Shown: piece after piece, positions 11,485 through 23,152 of the stretch
Numbering within the stretch: position 1 is the stretch's first letter
Layout of the letters: each line of letters opens with the position of its first letter
NCBI GenBank assembly: GCA_022376925.1
Contig: JAIOJX010000026.1
Span: 254,073,330-254,137,329 of the forward strand
Length of the DNA stretch: 64,000 nt
Reading direction: 5' to 3'
Source: Tragulus kanchil
Lineage: Eukaryota > Chordata > Mammalia > Artiodactyla > Tragulidae
The notes under the pieces: model-generated
The model's database searches: none
Told to the model about the DNA's origin: nothing
Seen by the model: only the letters and a program-made list of their open reading frames with translations
Made by a program: the position numbers and the translations under genes

Positions 11485-11965
11485 TTATTATTTTTTAATG
11501 TTTAGTATTCACCACGCTGAAAAACAGTTAACTTCTTAGTTCTTCCAACTGAAAATGGTGTTTCTGATTCTGATTCTGAATTTCTGCTATATGTGTAACT
11601 TAGGATTTGTGAATAGCTTTTTTTTTTTTTAAATCATAGAATGTCTTTTATTGCTTTACCAAATAGCTTCTTGCTATTTTTAGCAAGGATTCCATTTCCC
11701 TTTGGTTAAGGGATACATGAATTGGTCTTATTAATATAACAAGTAATCTTGAGCCAAATTTGAAGCAATCTTATTAACACAAACCAAATCTCTTCTATGT
11801 GTCTCTGTTTTACAAGGACATGTTCTGAAACATGATAAGAAAAGCTATCCTTGAAGTATTTCTAGACAAATTAAAAGCAGGAAATACCAGAGATTTCATG
11901 TGCTGAACTCTCATGAGATTTACTGCCCAATTTAGCAGTTTCAGCATGAGCCTGGGACATGCCTC
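11485..11965. other. No recognised feature
   Basis: AT-rich intergenic DNA without a recognised repeat. Confidence 0.4.
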
Positions 11966-14106
11966 TGTACATTTTGATGTGAATTCCAAGTGGACTAAAC
12001 TTGTAAAGTTTTAGAATTTCATCCATCACTTAGCATTTCTTTGATTTGGGGTTACATGTCGCCATTAATCATAAAAATACAAGATCCCTTGAAGTATGGT
12101 TACTAGGGATCCTCTGTGGGATTAATGGGATAAATGAACAAACCAATAAACAAATCAAGCTGATCTGGGAGTATAATGACTCAGAGTTAAGTCTAAAATT
12201 TAAAATTTTCAAGTTATTTTCAGAATGACTTAAGGATAGCATTCTCTGAGCCTGATGTGACTTTCTGGTATGATTTTCTCTGCCTCCATGAGGAAATTTA
12301 GCTACAAAAGTGAAACCTGAAGCCATAAATGATATCTCTTGGGTGTACTGCTCTCAATTTAGCTATCACTGCACACTTAATGCTCCTCTGACATCCTGGT
12401 CCCCAGATTGTTAAGACAATGAAGTAGGCAATTATATGAAAAAACAAAAAACAAGAAGAACGTGTGGAGCCCATGGCTAATGGTCCAAATGAAATATGAG
12501 TGATTTTTATTTAGAAAAAAGTTTATTTAATTCTCTTACTTGCAGTTTTTCACTAGTTCCTCACTGACTACATCTAAGGTTCTAGGATTCAGAAACCTCA
12601 TATGTGATAAAAGCACTAGTCTGTGATAGAAGTTTTAATGGATCTAATTTAAAGAAGTAAAGATCGTTACTGAGATTATTTTCATAAAAATAAATTTATT
12701 CATTTAAAGGAGTTTTGTTGGAATTGTGTCCTTTATACTTCCTTGGCATTAAAAAAATTCCTTTCCTTTATGAAATGCTAGCATTTGTAAATGTAAGTTT
12801 GAGAAAAACTGACTCAATTGGACAAAATAAAATCTTGGTCATCTTAAAATGTCTTTGAAATTTACTGGTCTATAAAAGTCAAAAGTTTAGGAATCACTGC
12901 CCTGTGAAATGATGATTAACTTCTTATTATGGCATGTAAGACCCTTCCTAGTTTGGCTGTTGTTTATTTTGCAACTTCATTTTAACCACTGAAACTTAGT
13001 TATATCACATGCTTCCACACTGTACATTTTGATGTGAATTCCAAGTGGACTAAACTTGTAAAGTTTTAGAATTTCATCCATCACTTAGCATTTCTTTGAT
13101 TTGGGGTTACATGTCGCCATTAATCATAAAAATACAAGATCCCTTGAAGTATGGTTACTGGGGATCCTCTGTGGGATTAATGGGATAAATGAACAAACCA
13201 ATAAACAAATCAAGCTGATCTGGGAGTATAATGACTCAGAGTTAAGTCTAAAATTTAAAATTTTCAAGTTATTTTCAGAATGACTTAAGGATAGCATTCT
13301 CTGAGCCTGATGTGACTTTCTGGTATGATTTTCTCTGCCTCCATGAGGAAATTTAGCTACAAAAGTGAAACCTGAAGCCATAAATGATATCTCTTGGGTG
13401 TACTGCTCTCGATTTAGCTATCACTGCACACTTAATGCTCCTCTGACATCCTGGTCCCCAGATTGTTAAGACAATGAAGTAGGCAATTATATGAAAAAAC
13501 AAAAAACAAGAAGAACGTGTGGAGCCCATGGCTAATGGTCCAAATGAAATATGAGTGATTTTTATTTAGAAAAAAGTTTATTTAATTCTCTTACTTGCAG
13601 TTTTTCACTAGTTCCTCACTGACTACATCTAAGGTTCTAGGATTCAGAAACCTCATATGTGATAAAAGCACTAGTCTGTGATAGAAGTTTTAATGGATCT
13701 AATTTAAAGAAGTAAAGATCGTTACTGAGATTATTTTCATAAAAATAAATTTATTCATTTAAAGGAGTTTTGTTGGAATTGTGTCCTTTATACTTCCTTG
13801 GCATTAAAAAAATTCCTTTCCTTTATGAAATGCTAGCATTTGTAAATGTAAGTTTGAGAAAAACTGACTCAATTGGACAAAATAAAATCTTGGTCATCTT
13901 AAAATGTCTTTGAAATTTACTGGTCTATAAAAGTCAAAAGTTTAGGAATCACTGCCCTGTGAAATGATGATTAACTTCTTATTATGGCATGTAAGACCCT
14001 TCCTAGTTTGGCTGTTGTTTATTTTGCAACTTCATTTTAACCACTTTAAACACAAGAATTCTGGAACAGAGACATGCTTAATGAGTTATATCACATGCTT
14101 CCACAC
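11966..14106. repeat. Direct duplication 3 (offset 1055 bp, unequal ends)
   Basis: Copy A is about 11966-13020 and copy B about 13021-14106. Both begin 'tgtacattttgatgtgaatt'. Copy A lacks about 30 bp present in B near 14044-14080, where 'accactgaaacttagttatatc' replaces a longer stretch. Single A/G differences occur ('ttactaggg' versus 'ttactgggg'; 'ctcaattt' versus 'ctcgattt'), which could be allelic. Confidence 0.9.
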
Positions 14107-14480
14107 TGTGAAATTCCTTCCATTCCTTGTCCTTCTTCTGGAAAACTCTTTAATTATTCTTCAAAACTTGGGCGGGGTGTGTGAGGGGAATGTTACCTCC
14201 TTTGTGAAGCTTTCCCTGACAACACCATCAGGTCTCCCCAGGAAGAAACTGGACACTCCCGGTTTTCCATTGCTTCTGCTTCCAAGTACGACCCTGGTCA
14301 CAGTTCATCATAATAGTGTATTTGCTTGACTCTGTGCTCCATATAGAGTGAAGTCCTTCAGATAGATATTTTTCTTTTCTGGTTTATTTCTTAATCTCCT
14401 GCATCTAAGTGAACAGTTGACACAGAGTAGGTGCACAATAAATGCATGACTGGATTTTGAATGGATGAATGACTGAATTA
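13960..14480 (+). mobile_element. L2 LINE 3' end
   Basis: Recognisable L2 3' text: 'gtaagacccttcctagtttggc', 'cttccattccttgtccttcttc', 'gttacctcctttgtgaagctttccctgac', and the tail 'gacacagagtaggtgcacaataaatgcatgactgg'. The first about 150 bp also appears at 12905-13020 through duplication 3. The 121-codon frame at 13964-14329 is read through this repeat and is not a gene. Confidence 0.75.
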
Positions 14481-15600
14481 TATTTTGTAAATTGTCTTCC
14501 TTTCATTCATCTCTTTAGCAATTTATAAAGAAAGATTTAAGTGCCTATTATAGAATAGCTTTATGAGGTACCCAATAATTGCCTAGTGTAAAATACAACC
14601 TTTATTTGCATTTGCAATTTGCTTATAACCAAACTGGGAAAGACCAAAAACTTCACATAGAAAACGTTGAAGTGTATAACCAATACACAAAGTGATCAGA
14701 GATGAGGGTAGCATGTTATATGTGAATCAGTGGATCTTAAGGTCAGTGTTTTCTACTCTTACTAGGAGATTTTGTAACAGTTTACACTGGCCAGATATTT
14801 CAAGGAGGATGTGGGAATTAACACAAATATTATGAGCCCTCTGTGCTACATAGATAGGGCCACACAAAATCAGAACTCTTGCTCTCTCTCCCAATGTTGC
14901 TTCCTCTATCAATTCCACAACCCTTTGACTTACATGCCTGTTTGTCGCGTCGCCTCTTCCTTCATACTTGACACGGAGGACTGCTGCTTCTCTGTTTCTA
15001 ATCCTTTGGTTTTTCTTCCTCAACAGTAATTGATACTTGTTGGTTGATTTTGCAGCCTTTCATAAAGGCTTAGGGTAAATATCCCACCTGGTATTTTGTA
15101 ATTCATCCTTTTATTTTATTGACAAGAAATCTGACAGCTGGAATAGCCATGACTCACCTGAAATCATGCAGGTATCATTAAGCTTCTACCTCCAGGGTTT
15201 CTCTCACCCTCTTCCTCTGTATGCACACAGGCATCTTTAAGATGATTAAAATAAATTAAAATGTGGATCTCTCTGAATGGATTTTCCATAAAAGCTTGGT
15301 CACTGCCATATTCACTTGAGGGCAAAGGATCTATAACTTATTGAAGCAAATGTGCATTAGGCTTTTTTCCACATGGATTATACTTTGAGTTGTACTTTTT
15401 ATTAAAAATGTTAAATGTTAAGCAGAAATAAAAATAAAAAGAGGCTAAGAGAAAACTGAATGATGAAAGTTAAGTTGTAAATTGACTACTACCAGAGTTC
15501 TGCATCGTACTTTGTGTGAGAATCACTGGCCTTTCTGAATCTCAGTGGGCTCATAGGTAAACTTAGGGAGAGGAAGAGATCATTTAGTTATATACACCTG
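14481..15600. other. No recognised feature
   Basis: Intergenic DNA. No repeat family or gene was recognised, and overlapping short frames on both strands near 14727-15029 lack protein-like features. Confidence 0.4.
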
Positions 15601-15601
15601 T

Positions 15602-15818
15602 GTGCATGGGTGTTCAGTTGCTCAGTCATGTCTGGTTCTTTGGGATCCCGTGGACTTTAACTCACAGGGTTCCTCTGTCCATGGGATTTCCCAGGTAAGA
15701 ATATTGGAGTTGTTTGTTGTTTCCTTCTCCAGCGCCTCCTCCAGACCCAGGGGTCTAATCTGTGTCTCCTACATCTTCTGCACTGGCAGGTGGATTCTTC
15801 ACCACTTGAACCACCTTT
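15602..15818 (-). mobile_element. Bov-tA2-type SINE
   Basis: Reverse SINE: 'gttcagttgctcagtcatg', 'cctctgtccatgggatttccc', 'tttccttctccagcgcctcc' and a head ending 'ttcttcaccacttgaaccacc'. Moderately diverged. Confidence 0.87.
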
Positions 15819-15899
15819 ACATACACCTACTCCTAACATAGACGTGTACATTAACACACACTCCCACCCTCACTCATATTCAGAAATTTAAGACACTGA

Positions 15900-16560
15900 T
15901 TTCCCCCTTTACTCAAATTCACTTGTGGGGCATCTTCCAGACAAGTTTCTCTAAGTACACAGAAAATAAACCCTAAAATTTTTTTCTTTCTTCCTAATTT
16001 AGGCAATGAAAAGTGGCATTCAAATATTAATAATTTGCAGAATTAAACAGCATTGAATTTTAGCAATTATTTGCAAGGAAATAACTACTTTCATTCCTAA
16101 TTGCAATAAAGTAAAAGAAAAGTCAAAGGTCATTTTCATCTTTATTCAAGCCATTAGATTTACTTTATTTCTTTTAAATCAACTTTCAAGCAGTATTTAA
16201 ATATGATTTTGTTTAATTTAAACCAATTTGTACCTTATTTGTATTTACTGAGCTGTGACAGAAGTTCCAGCTTTCCACAGTTCTGTTTTTGTTTTTGGAA
16301 GAAATCTTAGTTGTTTAATGAACTTCAATATTTATATTTAGTTAAAGCTCTGCTATCATTTATAACCAGATGAGACAGCTATGGGAAGATAAATTGATAA
16401 TTTATTCCTCTTGCATTAGGGAAACAGTTCTTGCATTTACAATATGCTTAGCATAGCAATTCCCTGCCTAGCCTCCTAATATTTGTGTACATTTTATGGT
16501 GGAGTGTGACTTTCAAATTAAAAATGATTTGTTGCAAGAATATTGACTAGGAAATGCATT
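15900..16560. other. Repeat-poor AT-rich block, candidate conserved non-coding DNA
   Basis: About 660 bp with no transposon signature in a window that is otherwise dense with them. It is AT-rich with many TAAT/ATTA and AATTTGC-like words (for example 'attaataatttgcag' and 'aataatttattcctc'). Absence of repeats is suggestive but does not prove conservation. A cross-mammal alignment would settle it. Confidence 0.3.
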
Positions 16561-17230
16561 CTGAGAAGAGATAGCAGAGAAGATGTAATGAGATTTTTCA
16601 CCACCCTTAGCCCTGGGCTATTCAATAATTTTTGTTCTTTAAAGCTCAGAGGAAGAAAGGGAGCCTCAGACTGAGTGGCAGATGTTAAGTCAGGAAATGG
16701 GAACTCCGCCTGCCTCAGAGCCTTGAGTCATCTCTCTGACCTTTGCAGCCTTGTGGAAAGGCTTTCTGTGAATTGAATGACAACGCAGAGGCTGTGGGTA
16801 ATATTGCAAATCAGGGAATGCGGGTGTGACGGAGAAGCCGTGACCCTTGCCCTGCATGGTAGTTCAGACCCAGGTTAGGGGCGAAGTGTGAAGGCCTTTG
16901 CAGCACTGGGTGGTCTGGCGGGGTCTGAGGTCCTCCCCCCAGGATGACCCAAGAGGCTTACTCAGCAACCTCCCACCCTGGTTCCTACTCCACATCTCTG
17001 GGTCTATCCTCCAAGTCTTCCTTCAGTATATCTACAAGTTGGGTGCCATTTATTGCTCAGGCATGCATTAGAAAACCATTCCTCCCTCTTACTTTATGGT
17101 GTCCATGCAGTGGTATGGCTCAGAAAAGCTCCAAGGCCTTACAGGAAGAGGGCACCAATTGGTACAGGAGAGAGTGGCAGGAAAAATGTTTCCAAGAAGA
17201 GTCTTCCCTCCCACTATCTTTACTGGGATG
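16561..17230. other. Repeat-poor block with higher GC, function unknown
   Basis: No repeat was recognised. A consensus AP-1 word 'tgagtca' lies at 16724-16730, followed by 'tgacctttg' (nuclear-receptor-like) at 16737-16745, within a more GC-rich stretch. A 127-codon frame begins at 16944 but shows no recognisable protein. It could be a regulatory element or plain intergenic DNA. Confidence 0.25.
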
Positions 17231-17234
17231 TAAC

Positions 17235-17660
17235 CGACCTGTGACATGGTGTCAGTTTAAAGTGTACAAAGTGAGGACTGGATACACATTTATATTGCAA
17301 AGTGATTACCACCATAAGGCTAGCTGACATATCCATCACCTCTTATAGTTACCTGGTTTTTTGTAGTGAGAACTTGGTGACTTTTAAGTACTGTATACAA
17401 TAAAGTATTATGAACTATAGTCACCATGCTGTTCATTAGATCTCCAGAACTTATTCATCTTATAAATGCAAGTTTGTTTTGTCTTGTTATTGTTCAATCG
17501 CTAAATCATGTCTGACTCTTTGCCACCCCATGGACTACAGTACTTGAGGCTTCCTTGTCTTTCACTAACCACCAATATACACTCTGTTTCAGTGAATTTG
17601 GTTATTTTAGACTCCACATATAAGTGAGATCATATTATATTTATCTTTTCTGACTTATCC
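17235..17660 (-). mobile_element. Old L1 3' UTR fragment with inserted SINE scrap
   Basis: Reverse L1 3' UTR text: 'aagtgattaccaccataagg', 'agtcaccatgctgttcattagatctccagaactt' and 'actccacatataagtgagatcatattatat'. A scrap of Bov-tA/BovB-type 3' sequence is embedded at about 17485-17565 ('ttcaatcgctaaatcatgtctgac'). Confidence 0.8.
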
Positions 17661-17976
17661 GAACAGGGTCTTTTTTTTATTATTATTAATGTTTTGGGGT
17701 TTTTTTGGCCACTTCTATTGATCTTTCATTTATTTATTTTCATCCATCTTTGTTCTTTGGCCTGTGTGGGCCTCCCACTGCAGTGGCCTCTCTCACTGCA
17801 GAGCACCGGCTCTGGGCGCATGCACTCCAGAGCACTGGTTCAGTAGTTGGACACATAAATCCAGCCGCTCTGCGGCACATGGGATCTTCCCAGGCCAGGG
17901 ATTGAACTGGTGCCCCCTGCACTGCAAGGTGGTGTCTTTACCCACTGGACCACCAGGGAAGCCCTGAACAGGGTCT
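17661..17976 (-). mobile_element. CHR-derived tRNA SINE variant with target-site duplication
   Basis: Reverse-oriented copy of the unusual subfamily. It is flanked by 'gaacagggtct' at 17661-17671 and again at 17966-17976, a perfect 11-bp target-site duplication. The body runs from a T/ATT-rich tail to a tRNA-like head 'ggaccaccagggaagccc'. Moderately diverged, so older than the copies near 50 kb. Confidence 0.9.
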
Positions 17977-18734
17977 CTTTTTTTTTCATTGTATTTTTTT
18001 TTAATTTTTATTTTTAAAAAATTTTTACAGAGTTTTGTTCACAGACATGTATGTTCCCAGATGAGTCATATGCATATCCCTGGCCCCCTCCCACCTCCTA
18101 GCTCCCCCCATCTACCCCTCCAGACCATCACACAGTGCCCCTGCAGGAATTCCCGCAGGGTAATGACAATAACTCTTTTTCACATATGATAGTATAGGTT
18201 TCCATGTTATTCCCTCTATGCCTCCCACCCACTGTTCTTACCCCCAATGTCCATATGTCTGTTCTCTATGTTTGTTTTTCCATTGCTTCACTGCATGTGT
18301 TACCATTACTCTCTTACTAGATTCCATATATATGTGTTAGTATACTGTACTTGTCTTTCTCTTTTTGACTTACTTCACTTTTTATGATAGGTTCTAGGTC
18401 CATTTACTTCATTACAGCTGATTCTTCTGCATTTCTTTTTACAGCTGAGAAGTACTCCATTGTATATATGTACCATAGTTTGTTTATCCATTCATTCATC
18501 AATGGGCATCTAGGTTGCTTCCATGTTCTAGCTATTGTATAGAGAGTTGCAATGAACATTGGGGTATAGGTGCTTCTTTCAGCTTTGATTCCATCAGGGT
18601 ATAAGCCTAAGAGTGGGATTGCTGGGTTGTATGGTGCTTCTATTTTTAGGTTTTTAAGGAATCTCCATACTGTCTTCCATAGCGGCTGTACCAATTTACA
18701 TTCCTGCCAGCAATGCAAGAGTTGAACAGAGTCT
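17977..18734 (-). mobile_element. 5'-truncated L1, ORF2 C-terminus plus 3' UTR
   Basis: The minus-strand frame at 18404-18718 translates to the L1 ORF2 C-terminal domain; 'TWKQPRCPLMNEWINKLWYI' and 'YTMEYFSAVKRN' are diagnostic. Its 3' UTR and poly(A) tail run toward 17977. The right flank 'gaacagagtct' at 18724-18734 repeats the left target site with one mismatch. Only the last about 0.75 kb of the LINE was inserted. Confidence 0.92.
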
Positions 18735-19453
18735 TTTAAGGTAGAAATTTTAGTGTCACTTTTGTTGTCAATACTGCAAAAATCAATAAAACAATACTGT
18801 TACAATTTAAGCTTTTAAGCAGGCAATTTGAGAAATGTTTTCCTTTTGTTTGTATGTGTTTTTAAGAGATACCAAGTCTAAGCAATTTATTACATTCTTT
18901 ATTCAACTTGGTCCATTTTTCCAAAACCTGCATCTTTTACAAAGTACCACACTTTGAGTCTCTCCTCTCTCTCTGAATGCATTTGTCCAATATGTACTAC
19001 AGTGTGTTCTCCCATCATTGCTTGTTAACCTAGTAACCCATTGGAATATGCGCCTTTTAGCAGCTTTCAGTGCACTTCCCTATGTGTAACCCACTGCCAA
19101 GCAGAAGAGAATAGTGCTTACCACAGAGGGGCTGGTTTTCACTGCTGATAAGCATCAGCTGTCTAGAGACCAGGCATGGGAAAATGATATGAACAGTTCC
19201 TATGAAGAGGAGAAAACATGGAGGAAATGAGGACCACTAAAAGGAATTCCCAAGTGGAGTGAAGAGATAGGGGGAAGTCTATGAAAAAAAGGAACTCTCC
19301 AGAAAGCAGAGGGGTTTAGAGAAGCAGACAGCATTAGCAGAAAGGAAATACCTTAGATCTCAGAATAGGGCACAATGATTGTATTTGAAGTGATTGGGCA
19401 AGGCCTTCAGCTATGGGGAGGTTTCTCACGATATAACCTATCATTATTCTTTG
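18735..19453. other. No recognised feature
   Basis: Intergenic DNA. No named repeat and no gene seen. Confidence 0.4.
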
Positions 19454-21626
19454 ATGGGGCTCTGTTAATTTTGGAGAGAGGGCAAAATACGTCCCTCTCC
19501 AGTGGGATAAGATTTACTGTAAGACGTGTTCTTCGGACTTCTGCTCAACCAGAAAAAGAAGGTATTAAAAACCTAGGAGTCGGCACGACTAAGTACTGGC
19601 TAAGATGAGACACTGGAATGGAGGCACTTCTGATTTTGAGCATACAATTTCTTGTAATGTCAAGTCTGGGGGTGTGGCAAGGGCAATAGGAAGCCAGGGT
19701 GGAGTAGAGATAAATATCATCAATACTCAGCAGGCAGAATAGCTTCAAGATGTTGAGGTTTATATAGAGTTATGAAAAAAAAAAGACAAAAATTCAAATA
19801 ATATAGAAAGGTGCAAAATGAAAAGTTTCCATCCTAAATCCCCACCCTCTTCTGACATCTGAGGCGTTCATTACTTAAAAATATTCTCTTTTGCATGTGC
19901 CCCTCGCAAGGGGCTGGGTGCTACTGTGCTGGCGGTATTGTTTTCTGATCTAGGAGCTGGTTACTGAGTTTGTGAAACTTTTATCAAACTTCTTTTTGCC
20001 TATATTATGCTTCAAGTTTAAAAACTGATTTACCTTAGGTATATTTATTTTACGATATTTCAAACTGACAACAAGATACTAAGAACAATGCAACAAGCAC
20101 AAACACCCACATACTCACCCACTCGTAAGTTGCAGTATTACAAAGACCATATGCATCTTCAGGTGAGCATATGTCCTCCCTCACTGCCAGGTGACTACTA
20201 TCCTCATTTTTTCGTTTATCTTTCTCATAGGTTTATACTTTGTATGTGACAGTTTCCTCCCACTATTGGAAAGTAGAGCCGTTCCCATGAAACCTTTCAC
20301 AAGCAGAAACAGTGTAAAATGAAGAACCAATTACCTTAGGACATCTTGCTAATGGAGGCATAAAATCAATCAAGATAAAGCACAGATGCTCCCGCAGTTT
20401 AAAGCTCTGGTGGCCCGATGCGGTGTTGCTGAGGATAGTTCCGAGAAAGAGGCTGGGGTAGTTCCGGGGGAGAGGCTTAGCTGTGTGGCTCTTGCTACTT
20501 GGGATGCTCTCTTGCCTGTACAGTCGCTCTCTGTGGGGGGATAGGCTCTGGGTTAATTTTTTGGGGAGAGAGGGCAAAATCGTCCCTCTCCAGTGGGATA
20601 AGATTTACTGTAAGACGTGTTCTTCGGACTTCTGCTCAACCAGAAAAAGAAGGTATTAAAAACCTAGGAGTCGGCACGACTAAGTACTGGCTAAGATGAG
20701 ACACTGGAATGGAGGCACTTCTGATTTTGAGCATACAATTTCTTGTAATGTCAAGTCTGGGGGTGTGGCAAGGGCAATAGGAAGCCAGGGTGGAGTAGAG
20801 ATAAATATCATCAATACTCAGCAGGCAGAATAGCTTCAAGATGTTGAGGTTTATATAGAGTTATGAAAAAAAAAAGACAAAAATTCAAATAATATAGAAA
20901 GGTGCAAAATGAAAAGTTTCCATCCTAAATCCCCACCCTCTTCTGACATCTGAGGCGTTCATTACTTAAAAATATTCTCTTTTGCATGTGCCCCTCGCAA
21001 GGGGCTGGGTGCTACTGTGCTGGCGGTATTGTTTTCTGATCTAGGAGCTGGTTACTGAGTTTGTGAAACTTTTATCAAACTTCTTTTTGCCTATATTATG
21101 CTTCAAGTTTAAAAACTGATTTACTTTAGGTATATTTATTTTACGATATTTCAAACTGACAACAAGATACTAAGAACAATGCAACAAGCACAAACACCCA
21201 CATACTCACCCACTCTTAAGTTGCAGTATTACAAAGACCATATGCATCTTCAGGTGAGCATATGTCCTCCCTCACTGCCAGGTGACTACTATCCTCATTT
21301 TTTCGTTTATCTTTCTCATAGGTTTATACTTTGTATGTGACAGTTTCCTCCCACTATTGGAAAGTAGAGCCGTTCCCATGAAACCTTTCACAAGCAGAAA
21401 CAGTGTAAAATGAAGAACCAATTACCTTAGGACATCTTGCTAATGGAGGCATAAAATCAATCAAGATAAAGCACAGATGCTCCCGCAGTTTAAAGCTCTG
21501 GTGGCCCGATGCGGTGTTGCTGAGGATAGTTCCGAGAAAGAGGCTGGGGTAGTTCCGGGGGAGAGGCTTAGCTGTGTGGCTCTTGCTACTTGGGATGCTC
21601 TCTTGCCTGTACAGTCGCTCTCTGTG
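19454..21626. repeat. Direct duplication 4 (offset 1091 bp)
   Basis: Copy A is about 19454-20535 and copy B about 20536-21626; both end 'cagtcgctctctgtg'. The first about 40 bp of copy B is a noisy version of copy A with several extra Gs and Ts, while the interior is nearly identical ('ttacctta' versus 'ttacttta', 'actcgtaag' versus 'actcttaag'). Errors concentrated at the joint fit a poorly supported contig end. Confidence 0.9.
20030..20260. repeat. Ancient interspersed repeat, family not assigned
   Basis: The text 'gatatttcaaactgacaaca' through 'caagcacaaacacccacatactcaccca' resembles phrases common in old mammalian L1-type repeats. The counterpart in copy B is at about 21121-21351. The rest of 19454-21626 holds nothing I recognise apart from this. 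Confidence 0.35.
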
Positions 21627-21666
21627 AAACAAACGCTAAACACTATTTTCACTTTTTGCCTTTTTT

Positions 21667-21694
21667 TCTAAAAGAAAAGAAAGAAAGAAAGAAA
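21667..21694. repeat. (GAAA)n microsatellite
   Basis: Short run of GAAA/AAAG units just after the end of duplication 4. Confidence 0.8.
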
Positions 21695-22837
21695 TCCTCT
21701 CTTTGGATTTCTTTTGGTTAGTGAAACAGGTGCTAATGTAAATTCTTTCGTAAAAGCAAGATGTTATGTTGGGAACGTTCGAAAATCGGGCGTACTTGTA
21801 TTCCTAGAGAGTTTACGTATTGTTTTGAGCGGCTTCATGGTTTCATTCCATATCTATCTCTCTGCAATTTGTCTAATTTTTTAAAATGACATACGATTCA
21901 CAGTCTTAATAGTACAATGCAGTCTTATTTAGTATATTCACAGTGTTGTGTAGCCGCCAGCTATTTCTAATTTCAATACTTTGTCATCACCCCATAAAAC
22001 GCCTCATACTCATTAAGGAATCGCTCCCAATTTCCACCTCCACTTAACCCCTGGTAAACTCTAATCTACATTTTGTCTCTGAATTTGCCTATTCTGACTA
22101 TGTCAATAAAAGGGATCATAATATTATATGGGACCTCTGTTATCTGTCTTCTTTTACTTAACAACGTTTTTATGGTTCATCCAAGTTGTAGCATGTTTCA
22201 GTACTTCATTGATTTTTTTTTTTTTATTAAAACCATCCTAGTGGGTGTGAAATGATACCTCATTCTGGTTCAATTTGCATTTCCTGAATGACCAATTATG
22301 CTGAACGTCTTTTCAATGGCTTGTTGGGTCACTGGTGTATCTTCTTTGGAAAAATGTTTACTTAAGTCTTTTGCCCAGTTTTAATTGGTTGTTTTTATTA
22401 TTGAGTTGTAAGAATTCTTTAAATATCCTTAACAGATACATGATTTGCAAATTATTTTCTCCCATTCTATGGATTGTCATTTCACTTTATTAATAGTGTC
22501 CTTTCATGTATAAAAGAAATTAATTTTAATGAAGCCCACTTGTCATTTTTTCCTTTTGTTTCTTGGCTTCGTATCTTAGAAGACTTCCTTAATTCATATA
22601 TAAAGATTTATTCTCATGTTTTTCTTAAGAATTTTAGCTCTTTCATTTAGGCATATGGTCAATTTGAATTAATTTTTGTGTATAGTGTGTGAAAGGGATT
22701 CAACATCTTTCTTTCAATATATGGCTACCTGGCTGTCCCAGAAGCATTTGTGGAAGAGACTGTTTTTATATTACTGAATTATCTTGCACCCTTGTTGAAA
22801 ACCAACCATCCTTGTGTTATCGTTGCACAGCCTTGAT

Positions 22838-23152
22838 TTCTGTTCAGTTCTGTTGCTCAATTGTGTCCAACTTTTTGTGACTCCATGGACTACAGCATGC
22901 CTGGCTTCCCTGTCCTTCACTGTCTCCCTCAGCTTCTTTAAACTAATGTCTATTGACTCAGTGATGCCATCCAACCATCTCATCCTCTATAATCCTCTTC
23001 TCCTTTTATCTTCTATTTTTCCTAACATCAGGATCTTTTCCAGTGAGTCGTCTCTTTGCATCAGGTGGCCAACGTATTGGAATTTCAGATTCCACATCAT
23101 CTCTTCCAATGAATATTCAAGACTGATTTTCTTTAGGACTGAACTTCTGTAG
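22838..23152 (-). mobile_element. BovB (RTE) LINE 3' fragment
   Basis: The minus-strand translation gives 'MRWLDGITESIDISLKKLRE' followed by 'HAVVHGVTKSWTQLSNRTE', the BovB ORF2 C-terminus. It is inserted into the old L1, which resumes at about 23153. Its upstream end (about 23047 onward) is also the start of duplication 5. Confidence 0.92.

Noticed and set aside
16944..17327. 127-codon frame with a Ser/Thr-rich start
   Set aside because: No family recognised and its end runs into L1 3' UTR; insufficient support for a gene.
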